From Pseudomonadota bacterium (lineage in GTDB: Bacteria > Pseudomonadota > Gammaproteobacteria > Acidithiobacillales > Acidithiobacillaceae), in contig JAKCBU010000033.1 in the NCBI GenBank assembly GCA_021839095.1, positions 1 to 8,321 on the forward strand: a DNA stretch of 8,321 nucleotides, read 5' to 3'. The translations under genes and the position numbers were made by a program. Shown here piece after piece: positions 1 through 5,795 of the stretch (positions are counted from its first letter, which is position 1; the number at the start of each line of letters is the position of its first letter). Below the pieces are notes generated by a model. That model made no database searches and was not told where the DNA came from. It saw nothing but the letters and a program-made list of their open reading frames with translations.

Positions 1-563
1 TCTCTAATATCAAGATTTCCTGGAGCAAGAACCGGATGCCCAGATTCCGCGTAGCTGCAACGACCTATTACATGATTATTTGATAAACCGAACAATTCAT
101 CGTTGATGCGAAGAAGGACTCCCAACGTACCAACGCCAAGACTGCCCCCAAGACCAATAGAGCTTCCGCACGTTATTCTATTATTATGCACATAGTGATT
201 TGGAGTGCCGATACTAGCAGGAGGCGTACCACCAACGTGCCCAATAGTTCCCTGCCGGTACTCTATACGGAATTCGTCTAATTGTGATGGCAAACTTTTT
301 ATTTGCTTCGCGGTAAATTTTTTATTTAGATAGGCTATAATAAGGCTTTCTTTTTGGTTAACGCTAATCGCGTGAACCTTTCTAGCATTGACCGCGCGAC
401 TTAAGGATGCGTCTAAATTTCCAAAGGTATCCTCAAAAAAATCTATGTACTCATCTTTCGTTGATATATCAGCAACCTGCGCGGCGGTGGCCGTTGGCGC
501 AAGCCCATGTCGAGCAGCCCATACGCGAAACGCGGCGCCAGCATCAAAGATGTTCGATGTCAT
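1..563 (-). CDS. Trypsin-like (Nal1-like) serine protease, N-terminal part, runs off left edge
   Basis: This open frame runs from ATG at 563 to the window edge, giving 187 residues with no stop. The start is supported by TTAGGAG at 569-575, spaced normally before it. Residues ~66-104 include SLIIAYLNKKF and a charged region, like the segment before the protease domain in bacterial Nal1-like trypsin-fold proteins. A Gly-rich stretch (GLGGSLGVGTLGVLLRI, ~137-153) leads into LFGLSNNHVIG (~158-167). Its His164 fits the catalytic histidine of the S1 fold, in the LSNNHV context typical of this group. It is followed by GHPVLAPGNLDI (~175-186), which resembles the family's GDPILQPG..D pattern. The catalytic Asp and Ser would lie beyond the edge, so activity cannot be judged. 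No signal peptide is visible, so the protein is probably cytoplasmic. Base composition is clearly AT-richer than the rest of the window, which suggests separately acquired cargo. Family assignment is from recalled motifs and is fairly confident; the substrate is unknown. Confidence 0.75.
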   Translation of the reverse strand, partial: MTSNIFDAGAAFRVWAARHGLAPTATAAQVADISTKDEYIDFFEDTFGNLDASLSRAVNARKVHAISVNQKESLIIAYLNKKFTAKQIKSLPSQLDEFRIEYRQGTIGHVGGTPPASIGTPNHYVHNNRITCGSSIGLGGSLGVGTLGVLLRINDELFGLSNNHVIGRCSYAESGHPVLAPGNLDIR

Positions 564-595
564 TACGGCTCCTAAAGTCGAGCTAATCTTGAAAA

Positions 596-639
596 ATTGA
601 TGCCCACACAAGAAAAAATTTGTCGTATTGGGCATCAAT
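596..639. repeat. 11-bp perfect inverted repeat upstream of the protease gene
   Basis: ATTGATGCCCA at 596-606 is the exact reverse complement of TGGGCATCAAT at 629-639. The 22 bases between them are AT-rich. The dyad lies in the 119-bp gap between two minus-strand genes, 33 bp before the protease start. It could be an operator, an RNA hairpin in the leader, or a module boundary, since base composition changes close by. The long loop and lack of a following T run make a classical terminator unlikely. Confidence 0.6.
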
Positions 640-682
640 GTGAGTACTTCAAGCAATACACATCCACTATCTACTGTATAGA

Positions 683-1990
683 CTATGCCCGATGCATGTT
701 CAAGTTCTGCTGCGCACCGAAGAAGGATTTGAGGGAGGCGAACAACCCTCCACTCACACCACCTTCCATATCAGGGAGTTTGCTGGCCGTTTGATGGACC
801 TTGGCGGCCTTCTCGGTCAACGCGGGGTCGGTCTTGCCGCCCTTCTTGTTCATATAAAATAGGGCGTCCTGGGCCTTGTCCACGCTGTCCTTGGCCTGGG
901 CGTAATGGGCGGATAGATCAGGATTGTTTCGGAGCAGGGCATCGGCATAGAGCGCCTTGGCACGGGCGGGCATTCCCTGCAAGCCTTCCATCTTCTGATA
1001 CTCCTGCACGGCGGGATGCCGGGCGATGGCGTCCAGATGGGCCTGCGCCCGGTCCATGTGGGCATGTGCCCGGTGCTGCCATTCCTCCGCGTCCGGCCCC
1101 TTGATGGCCTGAACCATGCTGCGCCCGGCGTTGGCCGTGTGCAGGAGCAACAAGGAAAGCAAGCCGATGTGTTGGTGAACGACTTGCTGCTGCCCATTCT
1201 GCTGCTGTGCGTTCTGCTTTTGCTCCGGCGTGTCGGGCTGCATCTTGGTTTCTTGCTTCGCTTCGGCTTGGGGCGCTGGCTGCACCCCGGCAGGGGGCTG
1301 CTCCCCGGCAGGGGGCAGGTCCAGCATATTCCGCAATTCGGCCAGACTGGAAAGCGTTTTGGGCGCTTCTACCGGCTGAGGAATATGGTTTTGCGCGATG
1401 TGATTTTTCAACTGATCGGCCAAGCCGGGTGTCAACGCCTGCCCGACCGGAACGGCATTACCATCCTGGTCGTGACGAAACACTCCAAAGCTCTGCGGGT
1501 CTTTTTCGTTGATTTTCCCATCCGCGCCCACTCCGGCCACAAAAAGCGGTTCGGTCGTCGGCGTGGCGTACCCCACCACGGCAGCCAATCGGTTGTGCGG
1601 GGACTCGTGCCCCTGATCCGGGCCGGTATAGAGCCGTTCCCGCAAGCCCTGATCGTTCAGGATTTCGAGACGCTGCCGCCAGTTGCCCGTGTCCTGGTTG
1701 TGCATGAGCACCCCGGTGCGCAACGTGTCGGGTGCGTCGGCGCGGCTGTAAAGCAGGGTCGCGCCTTCGGCCATCCCAGCAAGGTCGATGCCGCCCATGG
1801 GACTTGGAATTGGGGCGCGATCCGGTCCCAAAGGTTCCACCCTCTGCTCCCCCCCTATCGCGGCTCCCCTTCCGGCCAGTTCTTCCAGGCTTTTGGCTCC
1901 CTTGGCTCCGCCAATGGTTTCCGTAGGTTCGTCGATGATCCGAATGTTCCCGTCCATCTTCCTTGCTTCTACCGCATATTCCGCTGCCAT
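683..1990 (-). CDS. Hypothetical 435-aa protein with Pro/Gln-rich central linker
   Basis: I do not recognise this protein. The start at 1990 (MAAEYAVEAR) is chosen over the longer open frame from 2044 for two reasons: it has GGGAG in place, and the repeated leader element lies just upstream, as for other genes here. The N-terminal ~200 residues are soluble, with a segment of beta-domain appearance (SFGVFRHDQDGNAVPVG, ~167-183). A low-complexity linker at ~224-275 is rich in Pro, Ala and Gln, including two PPAG repeats and runs of Gln. A short hydrophobic stretch, GLLSLLLLHTANAG (~276-289), follows; it is too short for a clear membrane span. The last ~140 residues are helical and Ala/His/Gln-rich. 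Such linker-joined multidomain proteins are common on conjugative elements. It is transcribed divergently from the plus-strand cluster and shares its regulatory dyad. Function is unknown. Confidence 0.8.
   Translation of the reverse strand: MAAEYAVEARKMDGNIRIIDEPTETIGGAKGAKSLEELAGRGAAIGGEQRVEPLGPDRAPIPSPMGGIDLAGMAEGATLLYSRADAPDTLRTGVLMHNQDTGNWRQRLEILNDQGLRERLYTGPDQGHESPHNRLAAVVGYATPTTEPLFVAGVGADGKINEKDPQSFGVFRHDQDGNAVPVGQALTPGLADQLKNHIAQNHIPQPVEAPKTLSSLAELRNMLDLPPAGEQPPAGVQPAPQAEAKQETKMQPDTPEQKQNAQQQNGQQQVVHQHIGLLSLLLLHTANAGRSMVQAIKGPDAEEWQHRAHAHMDRAQAHLDAIARHPAVQEYQKMEGLQGMPARAKALYADALLRNNPDLSAHYAQAKDSVDKAQDALFYMNKKGGKTDPALTEKAAKVHQTASKLPDMEGGVSGGLFASLKSFFGAQQNLNMHRA
1281..1316. repeat. Two tandem copies of a GC-rich short repeat inside the 435-aa gene
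   Basis: TGCACCCCGGCAGGGGGC at 1281-1298 is followed by CCCCGGCAGGGGGC at 1303-1316. The core CCCC-GGCA-GGGG is a small inverted repeat. On the minus strand these encode the two PPAG units of the linker. The full 18-base version recurs exactly inside the ArdC-like gene at 4833-4850. Confidence 0.55.
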
Positions 1991-2017
1991 CGTGACTCTC
2001 CCGTTCGGTTGTACCTG

Positions 2018-2049
2018 CCAGGTGGTGCCGATTTTCGGCATCACCCTGG
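2018..2049. promoter_or_regulatory. Divergent dyad: two copies of the repeated leader sharing one palindromic centre
   Basis: The left arm CCAGGTGGTGCCGA (2018-2031) and right arm TCGGCATCACCCTGG (2035-2049) are near-perfect inverted repeats around TTT, with the exact core CCGATTTTCGG at 2028-2038. Read on the plus strand this is the leader of the gene starting at 2076; read on the minus strand it is the leader of the gene starting at 1990. In both directions about 14 bases separate the block from the ribosome binding site. An operator, or a bidirectional promoter element bound by a dimeric regulator, is the simplest reading. The binding protein is unknown. Confidence 0.55.
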
Positions 2050-2075
2050 CAGAACCTCACGAAAAGGAGATAGCG

Positions 2076-2417
2076 ATGGCTGTCGTGGCTCCCTGGCGTA
2101 CCCAATGGTGGGAATCCCGCCCCAAGCCGGATCAGGTGGAATCCTGGACCATCCGCGACCCGGAACTCCAACAGGTGGACGGCTTTCGCATCCTGCAAGA
2201 CCTGCTGAACCAGTCGGCCCCGCCTCACGATGCCCTGTCCTGGGCGCGAACCCTGATCTATCTGCCGGTCCTCGATGCGCTACCCATGATGGAGAAGCAC
2301 CCGCCCCTACCCGAAGCCTTCCCGCAACTCAATGAGCGGGAGCGCAACGTCCTCCAGACCCGGATTCAGGCGTTGCTCTGGACCAAAGTGCTGCACATGG
2401 GGAAAAAACATGCCTGA
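2076..2417 (+). CDS. Hypothetical protein, 113 aa
   Basis: The start at 2076 follows a strong ribosome binding site, AAAAGGAGA at 2063-2071, and the repeated leader. The frame stays open upstream to 1788, but that part is antisense to the 435-aa gene and has no comparable signal. The protein starts with a Trp-rich segment (APWRTQWWESRP, ~5-16). The rest is probably helical, with a moderately hydrophobic SWARTLIYLPVLDALPMM (~55-72) and a basic C-terminus (HMGKKHA). There is no signal peptide or recognisable motif. It is the first gene of the plus-strand cluster, and its stop lies only 10 bases before the next leader copy. Function is unknown; confidence that it is a real gene comes from the binding site, leader and spacing. 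Confidence 0.75.
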   Translation: MAVVAPWRTQWWESRPKPDQVESWTIRDPELQQVDGFRILQDLLNQSAPPHDALSWARTLIYLPVLDALPMMEKHPPLPEAFPQLNERERNVLQTRIQALLWTKVLHMGKKHA

Positions 2418-2426
2418 ATGGGTGCC

Positions 2427-2450
2427 GCGCAAAACCGGCATCACCCTGGT
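2427..2450 (+). promoter_or_regulatory. Repeated leader element, copy upstream of the small gene at 2478
   Basis: This is a diverged copy: GCGCAAAACCGGCATCACCC followed by TGGT. It lies just after the stop of the 113-aa gene, and about 15 bases later comes the binding site CGGAG (2466-2470) of the next gene. It matches the divergent copy in the CATCACCCTGG part and the other plus-strand copies in the TGGTAG/TGGTGA part. Confidence 0.6.
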
Positions 2451-2477
2451 AGAGACCCTTGATCCCGGAGATCCACC

Positions 2478-2636
2478 ATGGCCGATACCAGCGAAGCACA
2501 CAGAGAACTCTTGAGCGCCGTGCTGCGCCAAGCCATCGAGGAATCGCGCCGACCGACTCAGGCCGGGCACTCTGCTCGCCTGTGGCTGACACAATCTCCC
2601 GTAGCCCCCGCGCTTATTTCGTCCTGCTGGATATGA
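2478..2636 (+). pseudogene. Small hypothetical gene, probably frameshifted (52 aa as read; ~64 aa if restored to 2671)
   Basis: ATG at 2478 follows CGGAG (2466-2470) and a leader copy. As read it gives a 52-residue protein that begins MADTSEAHRELLSAVLRQAI, clearly helical and natural-looking, and ends in an atypical ALISSCWI at 2636. In the frame one base back, the sequence continues as SPRAYFVLLDMNPDEAIRR and stops at 2669-2671, directly before the next leader copy. Every other gene here ends just before its neighbour's leader, so 2671 looks like the original end. The 194 bases from 2478 to 2671 are one short of a multiple of three, which fits a single-base deletion in a 64-aa gene. The site of the shift cannot be fixed but should lie around 2570-2610. 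It could be mutation, a sequencing error or recoding, although I see no standard slippery heptamer. Function is unknown. Confidence 0.55.
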
Positions 2637-2672
2637 ACCCCGACGAAGCGATCCGCCGTCTGGCCGCCTGAG

Positions 2673-2697
2673 CGCGAAAAATCGGCACCACCCTGGT
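2673..2697 (+). promoter_or_regulatory. Repeated leader element, copy upstream of the antirepressor gene
   Basis: CGCGAAAAATCGGCACCACC followed by CTGGT. It matches the copy at 3643-3667 in 24 of 25 positions. It begins one base after a stop codon (2669-2671) and lies 14 bases before the AGGAG of the antirepressor gene. Internally, CACCA-CCC-TGGTG (2687-2698 plus the next base) is a small inverted repeat, and CGA-AAA-TCG resembles the core palindrome of the divergent copy. Confidence 0.7.
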
Positions 2698-2722
2698 GAA
2701 ACCACACACTCAGGAGACTGCC

Positions 2723-3541
2723 ATGTTGAACGCTTTGCTTCCCATCCAGACAACTGCTCTGGCCGACGAAGCCGTGCCCACCATCAATGCCCGCGACCTC
2801 CATGCTTTCCTTGGGGTGGGCAAACACTTTTCGACCTGGATCAAGGATAGGCTTGCCAAGATTGGTTTTGTTGAAGGACAAGACTATGTTTCTTTTGAAG
2901 GTTTGAGATCCCCCGTTTCGGGGAGCGCAAAAGCTCGCCCTCAGAAAACCATCGAATATCATCTCACCCTCGACACAGCCAAACACCTCGCCATGTTGGA
3001 ACGCACCCCCAAGGGGCACGAGGCTCGGCAATACTTCATCGCCTGTGAGAAGGAATATCGGCGGCTGCGGGATCAGCCCCCGGTGCAGCCAGCTAGCCAG
3101 CCCACCTTGAGCGAGCGGTATCTGAACGGCCTGCCCCATGAAACCGTGCTGGCCGAGTTCAAGCTGCTCATCGAACTCAACCGATTCAGTCCCGGCATGG
3201 ACGCCAATCAAGCCTTCCTGGGGGCGGTTGGGCAAATGGAAATGATGGGCGTGCAATTACGTCCCCTGCTGGCTCCCCAGGCTTTGGCCCTGGAGTCGCC
3301 CCATCGTTGCGCCGAACTGCGGCCTACGGACATCGCCCGGCGCTTCGGCATCCTGCGCCGGGACGGCAAGGAAGATGCCGCCGCCGTCAACCGGCTCTTG
3401 GCCGACCTGGGCTATCAGACGCGCACGGCCAGAGAAACACTGGCCTGGACGCCTACGGAGAAAGGCTGGCCCTTCGCCGTGGTCAAGGACGTGCCACGCG
3501 CCACGGTGCAAGGCGGGCGGCCCGTCCGGCAACTCTTTTAG
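2723..3541 (+). CDS. Phage-type antirepressor (AntA/AntB domain), C-terminus cut by an in-frame amber codon
   Basis: The start at 2723 has AGGAG at 2712-2716; a GTG at 2696 lies inside the leader and is rejected. The product is 272 residues. Residues ~18-115 match the AntA/AntB antirepressor domain: TINARDLHAFLGVGKHFSTW, then GFVEGQDYVSF, then YHLTLDTAKHLAMLERTPKG and a KEYRRLR end. Phage antirepressors of this type block repressors and switch gene expression. The C-terminal region (~210-272: LRPTDIARRFGI, AVNRLLADLGYQ, WTPTEKGWPFAV) resembles the usual second domain. That domain normally ends in a Leu-Lys-Trp-type motif plus a short tail. Here VRQLF is followed by TAG and the frame then stays open to 3640, so a Trp codon may have mutated to amber. 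It lies between two leader copies and may regulate this element, possibly through them (inference). Confidence 0.85.
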   Translation: MLNALLPIQTTALADEAVPTINARDLHAFLGVGKHFSTWIKDRLAKIGFVEGQDYVSFEGLRSPVSGSAKARPQKTIEYHLTLDTAKHLAMLERTPKGHEARQYFIACEKEYRRLRDQPPVQPASQPTLSERYLNGLPHETVLAEFKLLIELNRFSPGMDANQAFLGAVGQMEMMGVQLRPLLAPQALALESPHRCAELRPTDIARRFGILRRDGKEDAAAVNRLLADLGYQTRTARETLAWTPTEKGWPFAVVKDVPRATVQGGRPVRQLF

Positions 3542-3640
3542 AAGGATGGTCTGCTGGAGTGCGTCGCCCCTGTCCTCACCCGCCTGGGTGCTCAACGCAT
3601 GATCGCCACCAGCGATCAATTTTCACTGAGTTTGCAGTAG
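3542..3640 (+). pseudogene. In-frame C-terminal remnant of the antirepressor after an amber codon
   Basis: This is the same reading frame as the antirepressor after its TAG at 3539-3541. It encodes KDGLLECVAPVLTRLGAQRM and 12 further residues, then stops at 3638-3640, two bases before the next leader copy. A QLF-(W)-KDGLLECV joint would fit the family's usual Trp-containing end, and one base change (TGG to TAG) would explain the break. The other content of this ~100-bp gap is unremarkable. Confidence 0.5.
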
Positions 3641-3642
3641 AC

Positions 3643-3667
3643 CGCGAAAAATCGGCACCACCCAGGT
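3643..3667 (+). promoter_or_regulatory. Repeated leader element, copy upstream of the 55-aa gene
   Basis: CGCGAAAAATCGGCACCACC followed by CAGGT. It is identical to the copy at 2673-2697 except for one base (CCCAGG instead of CCCTGG). Similarity resumes at the binding site: CAGGAGATTGC here and CAGGAGACTGC there. It lies 13 bases before AGGAG of the 55-aa gene. Confidence 0.7.
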
Positions 3668-3694
3668 AGTCAACCCATTCAGGAGATTGCACCC

Positions 3695-3862
3695 ATGGAC
3701 TACCACACTCCCTTTCTGACCGGCGAACTGGCCGAAGACACCGGCATTCGCCTGGATGCAGCCGAGAACGATCAGGACGCCAAGCCCGTAGCCGAAGTGG
3801 ATGAGCACGGCAACCTGCTCGATGACCAGGGCCGGATTCTGGAGATCGGTCATGACGACTGA
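3695..3862 (+). CDS. Small acidic hypothetical protein, 55 aa, overlapping the ArdC-like gene
   Basis: ATG at 3695 is preceded by AGGAG (3681-3685) and the repeated leader. The 55-residue product is strongly acidic (MDYHTPFLTGELAEDTGIRL, then many Asp/Glu and an EIGHDD end) and has no signal peptide or membrane segment. Its stop (3860-3862) lies 11 bases inside the ArdC-like gene, so the two are probably translationally coupled. The segment DEHGNLLDDQGRILEIG contains a repeated G-N/R-L/I-L turn pattern. An acidic DNA mimic or a partner of ArdC is conceivable given the neighbour and charge, but the sequence does not show it. Function is unknown; confidence that the gene is real rests on its leader, binding site and coupling. 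Confidence 0.7.
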   Translation: MDYHTPFLTGELAEDTGIRLDAAENDQDAKPVAEVDEHGNLLDDQGRILEIGHDD

Positions 3863-5231
3863 AAAGAAAACGGCGGCGGAGATCGTCGCGGAGCAAATCA
3901 TCGACATGATTCACGATCCGTCCGGGGTGCCCTCCTGGCGCAAGCCGTGGACGCCGCCGCCCGGCCCGCGTCAGCCGGTCAACGCCTCGACCGAAAAAAA
4001 CTATCGCGGAGCCAACGCCATGGTTATGGCCTTTGGCAGATTTTGCGGACAACCAACGGTTTTTGCCACCTTCAATCAGTGGAAAGACCTGGGCGAAAAG
4101 GAAGGACTGAACCTGTTCGTCAAAAAGGGGGAGAAAAGCACCCCCATTCTGGTGCCCATTCTCAAGAAGGATGAAGAACATCTGGACGCAAACGGCGATC
4201 CGAAGCAGCGGCTCGTCGGCACCAAGCTGGCTTTCGGCTTTCACGTTTCCCAGATCACGGACGGCGAAGCCTTCTTTGAACGCAAGTATGGGGCCATTCC
4301 GGCTCCGCGATGGGACATGGATACCATCTGGCCGGTACTCAAGGAGCGTATCGGGCAAATCGCACCGCTGACCATGACCGCATCGGACAGGGCTTTTTAT
4401 CGGCACGGCTCCCATGAGATTTTCCTGCCGCAACCGGGCCAATTCGCGTCCGAGGCGGGATTCTATGGCACGGTGCTGCACGAACTCACCCACGCCACCG
4501 AACAACAGGACGAGGCGTTTCAAAACTCGATCAAGACCAACAAGCTCATTGGAAAGGACGAATACGCTTACTGTGAATTGCGGGCGGAATTGGGATCGCT
4601 GCTGCTCGCCCAGACCATGGGCCTACCCACGGAAGTCACGGAAGCGGCGTCCTACATCGAGGGGTGGGGCTTGAAGCATTTTGCCGAAGCCCACAAGGCG
4701 ATGATCCTGCAAGCAGCCAACTACGCGCAGAACGCCGTGGACATCGTTTGCACCCCGGAGTTCATGCTGGCCTTGCAGGAACGCCGCAACGCGGCGATTT
4801 CCGGCACTCTCGCGGCACCACATCCCCAGGGTTGCACCCCGGCAGGGGGCGACCTGTCCATCACGCCCGCCGACCTGGACGCCGGGAAACGCTACACCTT
4901 CACGTCCGATCCGGGGCACGGCTGGCTGGTGGTTCCCACGTCCGACATCGCCCAACTGGGTATCGCCCAGGACATCAGCATTTGCTCCTATCTGTCGCCA
5001 CGCGGCGGCAAAGCCTATCTGGAGGAAGATTGCGACGCGCCCCGGTTCGTGACCGCCTACGCGGAGCATTACGGCATAGATGAAGATGCGCTTTGGAAGA
5101 AGATCGCCATCACCAACAACATCGACCGGCAAGCCACCTGCCGCTCCTATGACCACTTCGATCCCGAGCGGATTCCAGGCCCATCCGTTCCGGCACATCA
5201 GGAAACCTTCGCCCTTGGGAGTCATCCATGA
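3852..5231 (+). CDS. ardC: ArdC-like antirestriction protein with zincin metallopeptidase domain
   Basis: The 459-residue product starts at 3852 (MTTEKKTAAE), with GGAG at 3841-3844. The longer frame from 3801 is rejected because it lies wholly within the 55-aa gene and lacks such a site. The N-terminal part (~1-130) matches the ArdC ssDNA-binding domain: WRKPW near 29-33, YRGANAMVMAF near 51-61, FATFNQWKDLG near 71-81, VKKGEKSTPIL near 90-100. The second domain is an MPTase-PolyVal-type zincin with HELTH at 210-214 (His210, Glu211, His214) and a probable third ligand in CELRAELGSLL (Glu242 or Glu246). Beyond ~335 an extra C-terminal part (GHGWLVVP, YLEEDCDAPRF) resembles a small domain of polyvalent mobile-element proteins (DUF7007-like, from memory). 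Known ArdC proteins bind single-stranded DNA and protect incoming conjugative DNA from restriction. It overlaps both neighbours. Confidence 0.88.
   Translation: MTTEKKTAAEIVAEQIIDMIHDPSGVPSWRKPWTPPPGPRQPVNASTEKNYRGANAMVMAFGRFCGQPTVFATFNQWKDLGEKEGLNLFVKKGEKSTPILVPILKKDEEHLDANGDPKQRLVGTKLAFGFHVSQITDGEAFFERKYGAIPAPRWDMDTIWPVLKERIGQIAPLTMTASDRAFYRHGSHEIFLPQPGQFASEAGFYGTVLHELTHATEQQDEAFQNSIKTNKLIGKDEYAYCELRAELGSLLLAQTMGLPTEVTEAASYIEGWGLKHFAEAHKAMILQAANYAQNAVDIVCTPEFMLALQERRNAAISGTLAAPHPQGCTPAGGDLSITPADLDAGKRYTFTSDPGHGWLVVPTSDIAQLGIAQDISICSYLSPRGGKAYLEEDCDAPRFVTAYAEHYGIDEDALWKKIAITNNIDRQATCRSYDHFDPERIPGPSVPAHQETFALGSHP
4833..4850. repeat. Third copy of the GC-rich short repeat, inside the ArdC-like gene
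   Basis: TGCACCCCGGCAGGGGGC is identical over 18 bases to 1281-1298, although the two genes are unrelated and on opposite strands. It encodes CTPAGG at the linker between the zincin domain and the C-terminal extension, so both host sites are interdomain linkers. Confidence 0.55.
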
Positions 5232-5785
5232 AGAAAATGACCTTTACCCTGTGCATCGCTCTCCTGGCCGCGCCGGTGGCGGCTGCCGCCGCGCCCTGCG
5301 ATCCAAGTTGCCCGACCTGCCAGAACGCCATCAACACCTTCCAGAAGCAGGCGCAGGAAACCCTCGCCGTCGCAACGCCGCCGAATCCCCAAAACGAGGT
5401 CAATAGCGATACCTGCCTGGGTAATGCGCTCAACTTTTCCCTAAGCGATATGTTTCCCTCCAGCGTGTCGAGCCTCATTCAACAACTGGAAAAAGAGGTC
5501 TTTCAGGCGGCTTGCAGCGCGGCCAGCAGCGCGATCAGCAATACGGTATCCAAGGGAAACAGTTTGCTGAATTTCAATCTGCCCGCCAACGAGTTCTCTC
5601 AACTGACGGGCATGAGCAGCTTCAATCCGGTGCAGATTACCAGCAACAGCGGTGGCAGTTCGGGCATCACTTTCCAGAACAGCAGCCCGAATATCTGGAG
5701 CAACGCAGCCACTACCGCCGTCAGCAACGGGACCGGGGAAGCCGCCAGTCAGGTCAACAACTGGTACAACAATGTCTTGCCATAA
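5228..5785 (+). CDS. Exported Cys-containing hypothetical protein, 185 aa
   Basis: The ATG overlaps the ArdC-like stop (ATGA, 5228-5231), with GGGAG at 5218-5222, so translational coupling is likely. Residues 1-22 form a clear Sec signal peptide: MKKM, a hydrophobic core LCIALLAAPVAAAA, and an Ala-rich cleavage region. The mature protein begins with CDPSCPTC (Cys24, Cys28, Cys31), a tight cysteine cluster that could form disulfides or bind metal; it is not a thioredoxin CXXC followed by a thioredoxin fold. Further cysteines are at 63 and 96. The C-terminal half is rich in Ser, Asn and Gly (NSGGSSGITFQNSSPNIWSN region) and low in charge, as in surface-exposed or pilus-associated proteins. I do not recognise a family. 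Its place before two more exported proteins suggests an envelope function, perhaps in DNA transfer. Confidence 0.8.
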   Translation: MKKMTFTLCIALLAAPVAAAAAPCDPSCPTCQNAINTFQKQAQETLAVATPPNPQNEVNSDTCLGNALNFSLSDMFPSSVSSLIQQLEKEVFQAACSAASSAISNTVSKGNSLLNFNLPANEFSQLTGMSSFNPVQITSNSGGSSGITFQNSSPNIWSNAATTAVSNGTGEAASQVNNWYNNVLP

Positions 5786-5795
5786 GGAATTTGCC

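Noticed and set aside
388..600. 70-codon open frame on the plus strand
   Set aside because: It is antisense to the start of the protease gene, which has a proper binding site and family motifs.
1016..2335. Long 439-codon open frame on the plus strand
   Set aside because: It is antisense to the 435-aa gene, has no binding site, and its product is a low-quality Arg/Gly/Pro-rich translation. It also crosses the divergent dyad and another gene's start.
2018..3667. Repeated leader copies considered as a CRISPR array or direct-repeat origin iterons
   Set aside because: The copies are hundreds of bases apart with genes between them, and each is tied to a start codon. Neither CRISPR spacing nor clustered iterons fit.
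3576..4523. 315-codon open frame on the minus strand
   Set aside because: It lies opposite the ArdC-like gene with its recognisable domains. It is a shadow frame of GC-rich coding sequence.
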